Source of the DNA: Alphaproteobacteria bacterium
GTDB taxonomy: Bacteria; Pseudomonadota; Alphaproteobacteria; JAJFFI01
NCBI GenBank assembly: GCA_030066595.1
Contig: JASJBI010000013.1
Coordinates: 1 to 64,000 of the forward strand
DNA: 64,000 bases
Direction of reading: 5' to 3'
Shown here: piece after piece, positions 19,292 through 30,958 of the stretch
How the letters are laid out: each line of letters starts with the position of its first letter
Numbering within the stretch: the stretch's first letter is position 1
Notes under the pieces: generated by a model
Told to the model about the DNA's origin: nothing
The model's database searches: none
What the model saw: only the letters and a program-made list of their open reading frames with translations
Made by a program: the position numbers and the translations under genes

Positions 19292-20706
19292 TCCGCAAAG
19301 CGCTATGGACGGCCGAAGAGGCTGCCGACGCGACCGATGGTCAGGCCTCCGGTGACTGGACCGCAACCGGCGTTTCCATCGACAGCCGAACCGCCGACGC
19401 CGGCGACCTGTTCGTCGCCCTGGCCGGTCCCAATTTCGACGGCCATGACTATGCGGCCGCCGCCCTAGCCGCCGGCTGCGCCGCGGCCATGGTCACCCAC
19501 CGGCCTGCGGATATGCCGCGGGAGGCGCCGATTCTGGAGGTCGCGGATACGGCCGAGGCGCTCTACGCGCTGGCCCGGGTCGCCCGCAAGCGAACCAAGG
19601 CCCGGATCGCCGGCGTAACCGGCAGCGTCGGCAAGACCGGTGTCAAGGACGCGTTGGCCGCCGTGCTGTCGGAGCAGGGAGCGACCCACGCCACGACCGG
19701 CAATCTGAACAATCAGTGGGGCGTACCCTTGACGCTGGCCCGGATGCCGATAGACGCCGCCTATGGCGTGATCGAAATGGGCATGAACCGGCCGGGCGAG
19801 ATCCGGGCTCTGTCGCGGCTGGCGCTGCCCGATGCCGCGATCATCACGACCGTGGCGCCGGCGCATCTCGAGTTCTTCGACTCGGTCGCCGGCATCGCGG
19901 AGGCCAAGGCGGAGATCTTCGAAGGATTGCGCGGCGGTGTCGCCATCCTGAACCGGGACAACCCTTTCTTTGCCATGCTGTCGGTGGCCGCGTCTTCCGC
20001 CGGCGCCAAGAAGGTGATCGGATTTGGCGCCCATCCGGAAGCCAAGGCCCGGCTTCTGGACATGGTGGCCGGTCCGGACGGCAGCCGGGTCCGCGCGGTC
20101 GTCTGTGGCACCGAGCTGCGCTATCAGGTTGCGATTCCGGGGCGCCACTGGGTCATGAACAGTCTTGCGGTGCTGGCCGCGGTCGACGCCATGGGCGCGG
20201 ACCTCAAAGCGGCGGCGGAGACGCTCGGCACCCTCTCCGCGCCCAGCGGCCGGGGCGCGCGCCGCCGCATTTGCTTCGATGGCGGCTCGTTCGAGCTGAT
20301 CGACGACAGCTATAACGCCAGCCCGGCGTCCGTGCGCGCGGCGCTGGAAACCCTGGCCACGGCCGAGCCGGGCAATGGCGGTCGGCGCATCGCCGTCCTG
20401 GGCGACATGCTGGAACTGGGCGAGCGGGCGGCCGAGCTGCATGCCGGGCTGGCCGCCGCCGCGCTGGGCCTGGACCGGGTTTATACGGCAGGCCCGCAGA
20501 TGGCGCGCCTGCACGAGGCGCTGCCGGAAGACGTGCGCGGCGCCCACGGCACCGATTCGGCGGCGATCGCGGCGGTGGTCGCGACCGAGGTGCGGTCCGG
20601 CGACGTGGTCATGGTCAAGGGGTCGCTCGGCAGCCGGATGCGGCTGGTGGTGGAGGCGCTGGCTCAGCTCGAGGCCGAGCCGCGCCGTGTCGTCAACGGC
20701 GAATAG
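19288..20706 (+). CDS. murF: UDP-MurNAc-tripeptide--D-Ala-D-Ala ligase MurF
   Basis: [29 protein letters not shown]. Confidence 0.95.
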   Translation: MIRKALWTAEEAADATDGQASGDWTATGVSIDSRTADAGDLFVALAGPNFDGHDYAAAALAAGCAAAMVTHRPADMPREAPILEVADTAEALYALARVARKRTKARIAGVTGSVGKTGVKDALAAVLSEQGATHATTGNLNNQWGVPLTLARMPIDAAYGVIEMGMNRPGEIRALSRLALPDAAIITTVAPAHLEFFDSVAGIAEAKAEIFEGLRGGVAILNRDNPFFAMLSVAASSAGAKKVIGFGAHPEAKARLLDMVAGPDGSRVRAVVCGTELRYQVAIPGRHWVMNSLAVLAAVDAMGADLKAAAETLGTLSAPSGRGARRRICFDGGSFELIDDSYNASPASVRAALETLATAEPGNGGRRIAVLGDMLELGERAAELHAGLAAAALGLDRVYTAGPQMARLHEALPEDVRGAHGTDSAAIAAVVATEVRSGDVVMVKGSLGSRMRLVVEALAQLEAEPRRVVNGE

Positions 20707-20711
20707 GGCGG

Positions 20712-21806
20712 GTGGCGATGCTGTACAGCCTGCTGCTTCCGTTCAGCGACGAGTTCGGACCGCTCAGGCTGTTCCAGTTCATCACCTTCCGCACGGGCGG
20801 GGCGGTGGTCACTGCGTTGTTGTTGAGCTTCATCCTGGGACCACCCTTGATCGCCTGGCTGCGCCGTCGCCAGCGGGAAGGCCAGCCGATCCGCGACGAC
20901 GGCCCCGAGCACCACCTGCTGACCAAGAAGGGCACGCCCACCATGGGCGGCTTTCTCATTCTGTTGGCGGTCTCGATCAGCACGCTGCTCTGGTCGGACC
21001 TGGGCAATCGCTACGTCTGGGCGGTCTTGATCGTGACCGTGGGCTTCGGCGCGATCGGCTGGCTCGACGACTATCTGAAGCTTACCCGGCGCAGTAGCCG
21101 CGGCTTGCCGTCCCGCCTCAAGTTCCTGGCCCAGATCGTCGTCGGCACGGCGGCCGCAATGTGGATCGTGGCGCTGACCGACGCCGACATCGCCCAGGGT
21201 TTGGCCATTCCGTTCTTCAAGGACATCCTGATCCAGCTCGGCTGGGTGTTCGTCCCCTTCGCCGTCTTCGTCATGGTCGGCGCGTCCAACGCGGTCAATC
21301 TGACGGACGGCCTAGACGGTCTCGCCATCGTGCCGATCATGATCGCGGCGGCCTGCTTCGGGCTGATCTCCTACATCGTCGGCAACGTCGTCTACACCAA
21401 CTACCTGCAGCTGCTCTACGTACCGGGGTCGGGCGAGCTGGCTATCTTCTGCGGCTCGCTGGTCGGTGCCAGCCTCGGCTTCCTGTGGTTCAACGCCCCG
21501 CCGGCCATGGTCTTCATGGGCGATACCGGGTCGCTGTCGGCGGGTGGCGCCTTGGGCGCGATCAGCGTGGTGACCAAGCACGAGATCGTGCTGGCGATCA
21601 TCGGCGGGCTGTTCGTGCTGGAGACCGTCTCGGTCATCGTCCAGGTGATTTCCTTCAAGCTCACCGGCAACCGCATCTTCCGCATGGCGCCGCTGCACCA
21701 CCATTTCGAACAGAAGGGCTGGGCCGAGCCGACCATCGTGATCCGCTTCTGGATCATCGCTTCGATCCTGGCGCTGGCCGGCCTTGCCAGCCTCAAGTTG
21801 AGGTAG
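20712..21806 (+). CDS. mraY: Phospho-MurNAc-pentapeptide transferase MraY
   Basis: [35 protein letters not shown]. Confidence 0.97.
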   Translation: MAMLYSLLLPFSDEFGPLRLFQFITFRTGGAVVTALLLSFILGPPLIAWLRRRQREGQPIRDDGPEHHLLTKKGTPTMGGFLILLAVSISTLLWSDLGNRYVWAVLIVTVGFGAIGWLDDYLKLTRRSSRGLPSRLKFLAQIVVGTAAAMWIVALTDADIAQGLAIPFFKDILIQLGWVFVPFAVFVMVGASNAVNLTDGLDGLAIVPIMIAAACFGLISYIVGNVVYTNYLQLLYVPGSGELAIFCGSLVGASLGFLWFNAPPAMVFMGDTGSLSAGGALGAISVVTKHEIVLAIIGGLFVLETVSVIVQVISFKLTGNRIFRMAPLHHHFEQKGWAEPTIVIRFWIIASILALAGLASLKLR

Positions 21807-21810
21807 CGCG

Positions 21811-23202
21811 GTGATCCCCGTGCATGCCTTCGCTGGACAACCCGTCGCGGTCATGGGGCTGGGTCGCTCCGGCTTGGCGGCCGCCCAGGCGCTCGCCGCC
21901 GGCGGCGCGATGGTGCACGCCTGGGACGACAACGGCGAGGCGCGCGCCGAAGCCACCAAGGCCGGCGTGGCTCTTCACGACCTGAGCGCGAGCGATCTCT
22001 CGGACATGGCCGTCCTGGTCTTGAGTCCCGGAATTCCCCACAGCTATCCGCAGCCGCATCCGGTGGCGGCCGAGGCCAGGGCCGCCGGCTGCGACATCAT
22101 CTGCGATGTGGATCTGCTCGGCCGGGCCATGCCGCAGGCACGCTATGTCGGCATTACGGGAACGAATGGGAAATCGACGGTGACCGCGTTGATCGGCCAT
22201 GTGTTTCAGGAGGCCGGGCTCGACGTGCAGGTCGGCGGCAATCTCGGCCTGCCGGCGCTCGAGCTGGCGCCCCTGGATGCGAACGGTTGGTACGTGCTGG
22301 AAATGTCGTCCTATCAGCTCGAGCGCACCTTCTCGATCGCCTTCGAGGTGGCCGTCCTGGTCAACATCAGCACCGATCATCTGGACCGGCACGGCGGCAT
22401 GGATGGCTATGTCGCGGCCAAGACCCGCATTTTCCAGGACGCCGGGGCGCGGCAGACGGCGGTGGTCGGCGTCGACGACGAGCGGTCGCGCGCCATAGCC
22501 GAGATGCTCGAGACGGCCGGCGATCGCCGCGTCATTCGCATCTCCGGCGATCGCCCCGTACCGGATGGCGTCTACGTCGACGCGGCGGGCACGCTGATCG
22601 ACGATACCGGCGATGCGCGCACCACGCACGAGCTGTCCGGCGTCGTCACGCTGCCCGGCCGGCACAACTGGCAGAACGCGGCGGCCGCCTGGGCGGCGTG
22701 CCGGGCCGCCGGATTGACGCCGGATGTGATCGGCCCCGCGGTCGACTGCTACCCAGGACTACCGCACCGGCAGCAGCTGGTGGCGATCATCGACGGGGTC
22801 GCCTGGGTCAACGACAGCAAAGCGACCAATGCGGCGGCCGCGTCCAAGGCGCTCGAGAGCTATGCCAGCGTCTACTGGATCGCCGGCGGCGAGGCCAAGG
22901 AAGGCGGCATCGCCGCGCTCGCGCCGTTGTTCGGTCGGATCCGGCACGCCTATCTGATCGGCGAGGCGGCGCCCGATTTCGCCGCGGCTCTCGAGGGCAA
23001 AGTGCCTTACACCCTCTCGGGCGACCTCGCCACAGCCGTCGCGCAGGTCTCCGCCACCGCCGGCAACGGCAATGGACCGGGCGCGGTGGTTCTGCTCTCG
23101 CCGGCCTGCGCGTCCTTCGATCAGTTCCGCAATTTCGAGGCGCGTGGTGAGGCCTTCATTGATCTGGTCGGGCGCCTGCCCGGTCAGCGGAGCCGGCCAT
23201 GA
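21811..23202 (+). CDS. murD: UDP-MurNAc-L-alanine--D-glutamate ligase MurD
   Basis: GITGTNGKSTVTALIGH; NDSKATNAAAASKAL. Confidence 0.95.
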   Translation: MIPVHAFAGQPVAVMGLGRSGLAAAQALAAGGAMVHAWDDNGEARAEATKAGVALHDLSASDLSDMAVLVLSPGIPHSYPQPHPVAAEARAAGCDIICDVDLLGRAMPQARYVGITGTNGKSTVTALIGHVFQEAGLDVQVGGNLGLPALELAPLDANGWYVLEMSSYQLERTFSIAFEVAVLVNISTDHLDRHGGMDGYVAAKTRIFQDAGARQTAVVGVDDERSRAIAEMLETAGDRRVIRISGDRPVPDGVYVDAAGTLIDDTGDARTTHELSGVVTLPGRHNWQNAAAAWAACRAAGLTPDVIGPAVDCYPGLPHRQQLVAIIDGVAWVNDSKATNAAAASKALESYASVYWIAGGEAKEGGIAALAPLFGRIRHAYLIGEAAPDFAAALEGKVPYTLSGDLATAVAQVSATAGNGNGPGAVVLLSPACASFDQFRNFEARGEAFIDLVGRLPGQRSRP

Positions 23203-24323
23203 GCGCGGCGATGCCGGCACTGAACAGTGTCCTGGGTCGCTGGTGGTGGACCGTGGACCGCTGGGTCCTGGCGGCGCTGATCGTGCTGCTTGCCATAGGC
23301 GCGCTTCTGACCATGTCCGCCGGACCGGCCTCGGCGGGGCGCATGCGCATCGACGTGTTCCATTTCGTCCAGGCACAGCTCACCTATTTGCCGCTGGCGC
23401 TGGCGATTCTGTTGAGCGTGTCCCTGCTGACGCCGGTCACCGTACGGCGTCTGGCCGTGGTCGCCTTCGGCCTGTTCATCGGGCTCACTGCGCTGACGCT
23501 GATCTTCGGACCCGAGATCAAAGGGGCGCAGCGCTGGCTGGTGGTCTTCGGTCAGTCGCTGCAGCCCTCCGAGTTCGTCAAACCGGCCTTCGCCGTGACC
23601 GCCGCCTGGATGTTCGCCGAACAGCGCCACGAGGGCGGCGTCCCCGGCAATCTGATCGCGACCCTCCTGGCGGCCCTGGTGATCTGCCTGCTGGTGGCGC
23701 AGCCGGACATCGGCAATGCGCTGCTGGTCGCGTCCGTCTGGTTCGTCCAGTTCTTCCTGGCGGGCCTGCCCACCGTCTGGATCCTGGCGCTCGCGCTGCT
23801 CGGTCTCGTCGGCATGATCTCGGCCTATCTGCTGGTCGACCATGTGGCGACCCGGGTGAACGCCTTTCTGGATCCCAGCTCGGCCGACAACTACCAGATC
23901 GACACCGCGATCGACGCCTTCATCAACGGCGGCTGGTTCGGCCGCGGGCCCGGCGAGGGCACGGTCAAGGCGAGCCTGCCGGACGCCCACAGCGATTTCA
24001 TCCTGGCGGTCGCCGGCGAGGAGCTGGGAATCCTGGCCTGCATCGTGATCGTCGCCCTGTTTGCCTTCATCGTGCTGCGCGGCTTCCTGCGCGTGGTTCA
24101 GGAGAGCGATCTCTTCGTGATGTTGAGCGTGGCCGGCTTGTTGACCGCGTTCGGCGTGCAGGCGCTGATCAATATGGGCTCGACCCTGCGCATGGTGCCC
24201 ACGAAGGGGATCACGCTGCCGTTCATCAGCTATGGCGGCTCGTCGCTGCTGGCGCTCGCCTTCGGCATGGGCATGGTGCTGGCGCTGACCCGCGTGAGCG
24301 CGCACCGGAGGGTGTGGCCATGA
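23199..24323 (+). CDS. ftsW: Lipid II polymerase/SEDS protein FtsW
   Basis: Polytopic; [40 protein letters not shown]. Confidence 0.95.
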   Translation: MSAAMPALNSVLGRWWWTVDRWVLAALIVLLAIGALLTMSAGPASAGRMRIDVFHFVQAQLTYLPLALAILLSVSLLTPVTVRRLAVVAFGLFIGLTALTLIFGPEIKGAQRWLVVFGQSLQPSEFVKPAFAVTAAWMFAEQRHEGGVPGNLIATLLAALVICLLVAQPDIGNALLVASVWFVQFFLAGLPTVWILALALLGLVGMISAYLLVDHVATRVNAFLDPSSADNYQIDTAIDAFINGGWFGRGPGEGTVKASLPDAHSDFILAVAGEELGILACIVIVALFAFIVLRGFLRVVQESDLFVMLSVAGLLTAFGVQALINMGSTLRMVPTKGITLPFISYGGSSLLALAFGMGMVLALTRVSAHRRVWP

Positions 24324-25429
24324 CCGCGACCGTGATCATCGCCGCCGGCGGCACCGGCGGGCACATGTTTCCGGCCGAGGCCCTGGCCGCCGAGCTCGAG
24401 CGCCGCGGCTATACGCTTGCGCTGGTGACCGACCGGCGCGGCGGCGGTTACGGCGAAGCATTGCAGCGCGCGACCCGCTACGAGATCACCGCCGGCCAGG
24501 TCGCCGGTCGCGGTCTCATCGGTCGCCTGCGCGGCCTTTTGAGCCTGGCCATGGGCGTCTTGCAGGCGCGCCGGCTGATCGCCCGGCTGAAGCCGGCGGC
24601 GGCGGTCGGCTTCGGCGGCTATGCGGCGTTTCCGGCCACCTTCGCGGCCTGCCAGAAGGGCGTGCCGACGGTGATCCACGAGCAGAACGCGGTGCTCGGC
24701 CGGGCCAATCGCCTGCTCGCCGGCCGGGCCCGCTACATCGCCACCGCCTTCGAGGACATCGCCGGGCTCTCGGACGGGCTCAAACAGAAGTGCATCCTGG
24801 TCGGCAACCCGGTGCGCGACGCGGTCGCCGCGATCGCCAACCGGGCCTACCCCAACGCCGAGGCCGACGGCCCGATCAACCTGCTGGTCACGGGCGGCAG
24901 CCAGGGGGCGCACATCTTCAGCGAGGTGGTGCCCGCCGCGGTCGCCCTGTTGTCGGGACCCGAGCGCGCCCGGCTGCGCATCAGCCAGCAGGTCCGGGCG
25001 GAAGACATGGACCGCGCCCGCGCCGCCTTTGCCGGCGTCGGCCTGGCGCCCGAGCTGGCGAGCTTTTTCGACGATCTGCCGGCCCGTCTCGGCCAGGCGC
25101 ATCTGGTGATCTGCCGGTCCGGCGCCTCGACCGTCGCCGAATGCGGCGTCGCCGGGCGGCCCGCCGTGCTGGTGCCCTATCCGCATGCCACCGACGACCA
25201 TCAGACCGCCAACGCCCAGGCCGTGGACAGCGCCGGTGGCGGCTGGCTGATGCCGCAGGACTCGTTCACCGGCGAGGCCTTGGCGCAGCGCATCCGCGCG
25301 CTGCTCGAGAATCCGGCCCGGCTGCGCCAGGCGGGCGAGAAGATCAAGGCGCTGGGGCATCCCAACGCAGCGGAGAAGCTGGCCGACCTGGTGGCCTCGC
25401 TTGCTCCGGTCGGGGAGGCGGCGGCATGA
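24320..25429 (+). CDS. murG: UDP-GlcNAc transferase MurG
   Basis: [30 protein letters not shown] overlap with ftsW. Confidence 0.95.
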   Translation: MTATVIIAAGGTGGHMFPAEALAAELERRGYTLALVTDRRGGGYGEALQRATRYEITAGQVAGRGLIGRLRGLLSLAMGVLQARRLIARLKPAAAVGFGGYAAFPATFAACQKGVPTVIHEQNAVLGRANRLLAGRARYIATAFEDIAGLSDGLKQKCILVGNPVRDAVAAIANRAYPNAEADGPINLLVTGGSQGAHIFSEVVPAAVALLSGPERARLRISQQVRAEDMDRARAAFAGVGLAPELASFFDDLPARLGQAHLVICRSGASTVAECGVAGRPAVLVPYPHATDDHQTANAQAVDSAGGGWLMPQDSFTGEALAQRIRALLENPARLRQAGEKIKALGHPNAAEKLADLVASLAPVGEAAA

Positions 25430-26841
25430 GGACCGTGCCCCTCGACATCGGCACCTTGCATTTCGTCGGCATCGGCGGCATCGGCATGAGCGGAATCGCC
25501 GAGATCTTGCACAACCTCGGCTACAAGGTGCAGGGCAGCGACATTGCCGACAGCGCCAACGTGCGTCGTCTCAGGGACTTCGGCATCCCGATTCGCGTGG
25601 GCCACAAGGACGCCAATCTGGGCGATGCCTCGGTGGTCGTCATTTCCTCGGCCATCAAGCCGGACAATCCGGAGCTGATCGCTGCCCGGTCCCACATGAT
25701 CCCCGTCGTGCGCCGTGCCGAGATGCTGGCCGAGTTGATGCGCCTGAAATGGTGCGTCGCGGTCGGCGGCACCCATGGCAAGACCACCACGACCTCGATC
25801 GTGGCCGCACTCTTGGACGCGGCCAAGCTCGACCCCACCATCATCAATGGCGGGATCCTAAACGCCTACGACTCCAACGCGGTGCTGGGCGGGGGCCAAT
25901 GGATGGTGGTCGAGGCGGATGAATCCGATGGCACCTTCGTGAAGCTGCCGGCGGCGATCGCCGTGGTCACCAACATCGATCCCGAGCATCTCGATCACTA
26001 CGGCGATTTCGACGCGCTGCGTCAGGCCTTCGTGTCCTTCGTCAGCAACGTGCCGTTTTACGGGTTCGCGGCGCTCTGCATCGATCACCCCGAGGTCCAG
26101 GCCATGATCCCCAAGGTCTCGGACCGCAAGATCGTAACCTACGGCGTGAGTCCGCAGGCCGACGTGCGTGGCGAAAACATCGCGATGACTGCCGACGGCG
26201 CGCGCTTCGACGTGGTGTTCACCGACCGGGCGACCGACGAGGAAACCCGTTGCGCCGATCTTCTGCTGCCGATGCTCGGCACGCACAACGTGGTCAACGC
26301 GCTGGCCGCGGCGGCCATCGCACGCGAGCTCGACATCGGCGAAGACGTGCTGCGTTCGGCCCTGGCCAGCTTCAAGGGCGTCAAGCGCCGTTTCAGCAAG
26401 ACCGGCGAAGCCCGCGGCATCACCGTGATCGATGACTATGCCCATCATCCCGTCGAGATCGCGGCCGTCCTGGACGCCGCGCGCGAAGCGGCCGAGGGCA
26501 AAGTCATCGCCGTGGTCCAGCCGCATCGCTACACGCGGCTGCGGGATCTGTTTGATGATTTCTGCACCTGCTTCAACGAGGCCGACACGGTGATCGTGGC
26601 GCATGTGCATCCGGCCGGCGAGCAGCCCATCGACGGCATCGATCGCAATGCCCTGGTGGACGGGCTCTTGGCGCATGGACATCGACACGTTCTTGCGCTC
26701 GATGCCGAGGACGGGCTGGCCCCGATGGTGCGCGAGATCGCCAGCGCGGGCGACATGGTCATCTGCCTCGGTGCCGGCAGCATCACCATGTGGGCCCAGG
26801 CCCTGCCCAAACGGCTCGCCGCCGAAGGAGCTGCGCGATGA
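25426..26841 (+). CDS. murC: UDP-MurNAc--L-alanine ligase MurC
   Basis: [39 protein letters not shown]. Confidence 0.95.
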   Translation: MRTVPLDIGTLHFVGIGGIGMSGIAEILHNLGYKVQGSDIADSANVRRLRDFGIPIRVGHKDANLGDASVVVISSAIKPDNPELIAARSHMIPVVRRAEMLAELMRLKWCVAVGGTHGKTTTTSIVAALLDAAKLDPTIINGGILNAYDSNAVLGGGQWMVVEADESDGTFVKLPAAIAVVTNIDPEHLDHYGDFDALRQAFVSFVSNVPFYGFAALCIDHPEVQAMIPKVSDRKIVTYGVSPQADVRGENIAMTADGARFDVVFTDRATDEETRCADLLLPMLGTHNVVNALAAAAIARELDIGEDVLRSALASFKGVKRRFSKTGEARGITVIDDYAHHPVEIAAVLDAAREAAEGKVIAVVQPHRYTRLRDLFDDFCTCFNEADTVIVAHVHPAGEQPIDGIDRNALVDGLLAHGHRHVLALDAEDGLAPMVREIASAGDMVICLGAGSITMWAQALPKRLAAEGAAR

Positions 26842-27773
26842 TGGCGGCGGAGCGCAATGTTGGGCTCATGGAGCGGCTGCCGGTGGCGCGTGGCCGGATC
26901 GCCGCCGATGTGCCGATCCACAAATATACCTGGTTTCGGGTCGGCGGTGCTGCGGAGGTCTTGTTCGAGCCGGCCGACCTTGACGATCTCGCCACGTTTC
27001 TCGCCGGGCTCGAGCGCGATATCCCGGTGACGGTGATCGGCGTCGCGTCCAACCTGTTGGTCCGTGACGGCGGCGTCGCGGGCGTCGTCATCCGGCTCGG
27101 CCGGCGCTTTGCCGACATCCGGGTCGAAGGGGATCAGATCGCCGCCGGGGCCGGCGCGACCGATATCGAGGTGGCCCGCGCCTGCCGCGACGCCGGGCTG
27201 GCTGGCCTCGAGTTCCTGTCCGGCATTCCCGGCACTATCGGCGGCGCCTTGCGCATGAACGCGGGCGCCTACGGCCGGGAGATCGCCGAGGTCGTGGTCT
27301 CCGCCGAAGCGCTGGACCGCAAGGGCGCGTTGCAGGCTCTGACGCCTGCCGACCTGGGTTTCGGCTATCGGTCCTGTGCGATCGATCCGGACTGGGTCTT
27401 CGTCGCTTGCCGTCTGGCCGGAACCCTGGGCGATCCCTCGGCGATCGCCGCCCGCATGCGCGAGATCGCCGAAGCCCGTGCGGAGAGCCAGCCGATCCGA
27501 ATGCGTACCGGCGGCAGCACCTTCAAGAACCCGCCCGGGCACACGGCGTGGCGCTTGATCGAGGAGGCGGGCTGCCGCGGCCTCGCCGTGGGCGGGGCGG
27601 CGGTCTCCGACCAGCACTGCAATTTCCTGATCAACACGGGCGGCGCGACGGCGGCGGATTTCGAGGCGCTTGGCGAAGAGGTTCGGCGGCGCGTCCGCGA
27701 GCATTGCGACATCGATCTGGAGTGGGAGATCCAGCGCATCGGCGAGCCCCTGGCTCCGGGGGGCGGCCAATGA
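26838..27773 (+). CDS. murB: UDP-N-acetylmuramate dehydrogenase MurB
   Basis: [46 protein letters not shown]. Confidence 0.95.
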   Translation: MMAAERNVGLMERLPVARGRIAADVPIHKYTWFRVGGAAEVLFEPADLDDLATFLAGLERDIPVTVIGVASNLLVRDGGVAGVVIRLGRRFADIRVEGDQIAAGAGATDIEVARACRDAGLAGLEFLSGIPGTIGGALRMNAGAYGREIAEVVVSAEALDRKGALQALTPADLGFGYRSCAIDPDWVFVACRLAGTLGDPSAIAARMREIAEARAESQPIRMRTGGSTFKNPPGHTAWRLIEEAGCRGLAVGGAAVSDQHCNFLINTGGATAADFEALGEEVRRRVREHCDIDLEWEIQRIGEPLAPGGGQ

Positions 27774-28690
27774 GCAAGAACGTGGTCGTGCTGATGGGCG
27801 GCTGGTCGTCGGAGCGTGAGGTCTCGCTGTCGAGCGGACGCGGCTGCGCGGAAGCGCTGGAACGCGCGGGCTATCGGGTCACGGCGATCGATGTCACGCG
27901 GGATCTCTCCGCCTTGCTGGCCGAGCTCGACAGGGCCAAGCCGGATGCGGTGTTCAACGCGTTGCACGGCCGCTTTGGCGAAGACGGCTGCATGCAGGGC
28001 CTGCTCGACATGCTGGGAATTCCGTACACCCACAGCGGCCGCTTGGCCTCGGCCCTGGCGATGGACAAACTCGCCTCGCGACGCCTGTTCGAGGAGGCCG
28101 AGTTGCCCCTGGCGCCCGGTCGCGTGGTGCGCCGCGCGGATCTGACGCCGGCCGACGAGCCGAGCCGGCCTTACGTGGTCAAGCCGATCAACGAGGGCAG
28201 CTCGGTCGGCGTCACCCTGGTCTTCGAGGACGACGCGACGCCCCTCTTTGCCGACGACTGGGCCTTTGGCGAGCTCGTCGTGATCGAGGAGTACATCCCG
28301 GGCCGCGAGATCCAGGTCGCGGTGATGGGCGGCAAGTCGCTCGGCACCATCGAGATCCGTACCGAGCGCCGGTTTTACGACTACGTCGCCAAGTATACGC
28401 CGGGCGCCTCGGAGCATCTGGTGCCCGCCCCGATCGTGCCGGAGGCCCATGAACAGGTGATGGAGATCGCCAGGATGGCGCATCTCTGCCTCGGCTGTCG
28501 CGGCGTGACCCGTGTGGACTTGCGCTACGACGACACCGCGGGCGAGCCGGGGCGTTTTGCGCTCCTCGAAGTCAATACCCAGCCGGGCATGACCCCGACC
28601 TCCCTGGTGCCGGAGATCGCGGCCCATGCCGGCATTTCCTTCGAAGACCTGGTGTCCTGGATGGTGGAGAACGCGGCATGCGATTGCTGA
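27770..28690 (+). CDS. ddl: D-alanine--D-alanine ligase
   Basis: VVVLMGGWSSEREVSLSSG; NALHGRFGEDG; EVNTQPGMTPTSLVPE. Confidence 0.95.
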   Translation: MSKNVVVLMGGWSSEREVSLSSGRGCAEALERAGYRVTAIDVTRDLSALLAELDRAKPDAVFNALHGRFGEDGCMQGLLDMLGIPYTHSGRLASALAMDKLASRRLFEEAELPLAPGRVVRRADLTPADEPSRPYVVKPINEGSSVGVTLVFEDDATPLFADDWAFGELVVIEEYIPGREIQVAVMGGKSLGTIEIRTERRFYDYVAKYTPGASEHLVPAPIVPEAHEQVMEIARMAHLCLGCRGVTRVDLRYDDTAGEPGRFALLEVNTQPGMTPTSLVPEIAAHAGISFEDLVSWMVENAACDC

Positions 28691-29574
28691 GACGATCCGC
28701 GTCCGGCCGCGGCTCCGGACGCAAGCGCAAGACGCGGCGGCGCAGCCGCCGGCGGACCCGCATGTTCGGGCGCGTGACCCTTCGGCGCGCTGTCTTTGTT
28801 GGGCTGGTCGTGGGCTTGGTCGCCCTGCCGGTCTGGTGGTGGTGGAGCGGCGGCATGGCGCGGAGCTGGCAGAGCGCCAAGGCAATTGCCAAGGAGAGCA
28901 CGGAGCAGCTTGTCACAGGGCTGGGGTTCAGCCTGCAGGACGTGCTGGTCGAGGGCCGCGATCGGACAGCGACGGCCGCGCTCAAGCGCGCTCTCGGCGC
29001 GCGGCACGGCGCGCCGCTCTTGACCTTGGATCTGGACGCCGCGAAGGCACGCATCGAGGCGTTGCCCTGGGTGCGAGACGCGGCGCTCCGGCGCCTGCTC
29101 CCGGACACGCTGCATGTCACCCTGGTCGAGCGCACGCCTTTGGCCCGCTGGCAGCGCCAGCGCAAGATCCGCATCATCGATGCCGACGGCGAGGTGATCC
29201 CGGTCAAGGTGGCGCGCGAGCACAAGGGTCTGCCCCTGGTCGTGGGCGCGGACGCCCCGGCCCATACCGTGGCGCTGATCGACCTTGTCAAGAGCCAGCC
29301 GATCCTGGCGGAGCGCGTTGCCGCCGCCGTCCGCAAGGGCGGACGCCGCTGGGACATCAAGCTGCGGGGCGGCATCGAGGTCCGCTTGCCGGAGGAGGAT
29401 GCGGCTGTCGCCTGGCGGCGCCTGGCCGAGGCGGAGCGCGACCATGCCGTCCTCGCAAGGGACATCGTGCTGATCGATCTCAGGATCCCCGACCGCATGA
29501 TCGTTCAAACGCGCAAACCCGCGAGCAGCAAGGAGAAGCCGGTACGGCGAAGCACAAGCGAGAAGAGCACCTAG
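28678..29574 (+). CDS. ftsQ: Cell division protein FtsQ
   Basis: Basic N-terminus, single TM, POTRA-like domain, between ddl and ftsA. Confidence 0.9.
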   Translation: MRLLRRSASGRGSGRKRKTRRRSRRRTRMFGRVTLRRAVFVGLVVGLVALPVWWWWSGGMARSWQSAKAIAKESTEQLVTGLGFSLQDVLVEGRDRTATAALKRALGARHGAPLLTLDLDAAKARIEALPWVRDAALRRLLPDTLHVTLVERTPLARWQRQRKIRIIDADGEVIPVKVAREHKGLPLVVGADAPAHTVALIDLVKSQPILAERVAAAVRKGGRRWDIKLRGGIEVRLPEEDAAVAWRRLAEAERDHAVLARDIVLIDLRIPDRMIVQTRKPASSKEKPVRRSTSEKST

Positions 29575-29605
29575 AGCATGATCCGGAGATGAGGTTGACG
29601 CAGGA

Positions 29606-30862
29606 ATGGACAAGGTATTGGCCAAGGCACGCAGCGGCATGATCGCCGCCCTGGACGTCGGAACGACCAAGATTTGCTGCTTCATCGCGCGCAACACCCG
29701 GCCGGGCGGGCTCAGGGTGATCGGTGTCGGGCACCAGGCGGCCGCGGGGACCCGCGGCGGCGAGATCATCGACATGGAAGCGGTCGAGAGCGCGATCCTA
29801 TCTGCGGTGCACAGCGCGGAGACCATGGCCGGCGAGCGGGTCCGCGAGGTCTTCGTCAATGTCTCGGGCGGTCGCCCGCAGTCCAGTACCGTCGGGGCCC
29901 GGATCACGGTGGCCGGCAACGAGGTCAGCAGTGCAGACCTGCGCCGGGTCCTGGACGAATGCCGGCACCGGGCCAACGGCGACGGCCGGGCGATGATCCA
30001 TTCCATTCCGATCGGCTATGCCGTCGACGCCAACGCCGGGATCCGCGATCCGCGCGGAATGTTCGGCCAGTCGCTCGGCGTGGACATGCATTTCGTCACC
30101 GCCTCGGCCGGCGCGATGCGCAATCTCAAGACCTGTCTGTCCAGCTGCCACCTCAGCATCGCCGGCCAGGTGGTCACGCCCTACGCCTCCGCCCTGGCCT
30201 GCCTGGTCGAGGACGAAATGCGCCTCGGGGTCACGCTGGTGGACATGGGCGGCGGCGCGACCACGCTGGCCGGATTTGCCGACGGCGATCTGGTCTATAC
30301 GGCCATGGTGCCCGTGGGCGGCATGCACGTCACCAATGACATCGCGATCGGGCTGAACACCCAGATCAGCCACGTCGAGCGCATCAAGGCGCTCTACGGC
30401 AGCGCGGTGCACGTCGCCGGCGACGAGGAACAGGTCATCGACGTGCCCATGCTGGGAGAGGAAGACGACGGCGGACACCATCAGGTGCCGCGCGCCGAGC
30501 TGGTCAACGTCATCAGACCGCGGCTCGAGGAGACCTTCGAGCTGGTCCGCGCCCGCATGGAGGCCAGCGGCATGCCCACCGCGGCAAGCCAGCGCGTGGT
30601 CCTGACCGGCGGCGCCAGCCAACTCCAGGGCGCGCGGGAATTGGCGGCCACCGTCCTGGAACGCCCCGTGCGCCTGGGCCGTCCGCTCAAGATCAACGGC
30701 CTCGCGGAAGCGACGGGCGGTCCCGCATTCTCCACCTGCGCCGGCCTTTTGCGGTACGCCGCCCTGAACCGGCCGGCCGAGCCCGTCAGCGCGGCCGCCG
30801 CGCCGGGCAGTTCCAAGAGCTTCATCAGTCGAATGGGAGTGTGGCTGCGTGAGAACTTCTAG
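29606..30862 (+). CDS. ftsA: Cell division protein FtsA
   Basis: MIAALDVGTTKICCFIA; VDMGGGATTLAGF; C-terminal amphipathic SFISRMGVWLRENF. Confidence 0.95.
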   Translation: MDKVLAKARSGMIAALDVGTTKICCFIARNTRPGGLRVIGVGHQAAAGTRGGEIIDMEAVESAILSAVHSAETMAGERVREVFVNVSGGRPQSSTVGARITVAGNEVSSADLRRVLDECRHRANGDGRAMIHSIPIGYAVDANAGIRDPRGMFGQSLGVDMHFVTASAGAMRNLKTCLSSCHLSIAGQVVTPYASALACLVEDEMRLGVTLVDMGGGATTLAGFADGDLVYTAMVPVGGMHVTNDIAIGLNTQISHVERIKALYGSAVHVAGDEEQVIDVPMLGEEDDGGHHQVPRAELVNVIRPRLEETFELVRARMEASGMPTAASQRVVLTGGASQLQGARELAATVLERPVRLGRPLKINGLAEATGGPAFSTCAGLLRYAALNRPAEPVSAAAAPGSSKSFISRMGVWLRENF

Positions 30863-30958
30863 CACCACCCTCGGAATCCCCCGGAATCCCAGGCCCCGTG
30901 CGCACAGGGATCTCCGGCTATTGTGTGCGCACGGAGCACCGAGCAAGAGGAGGATGAG

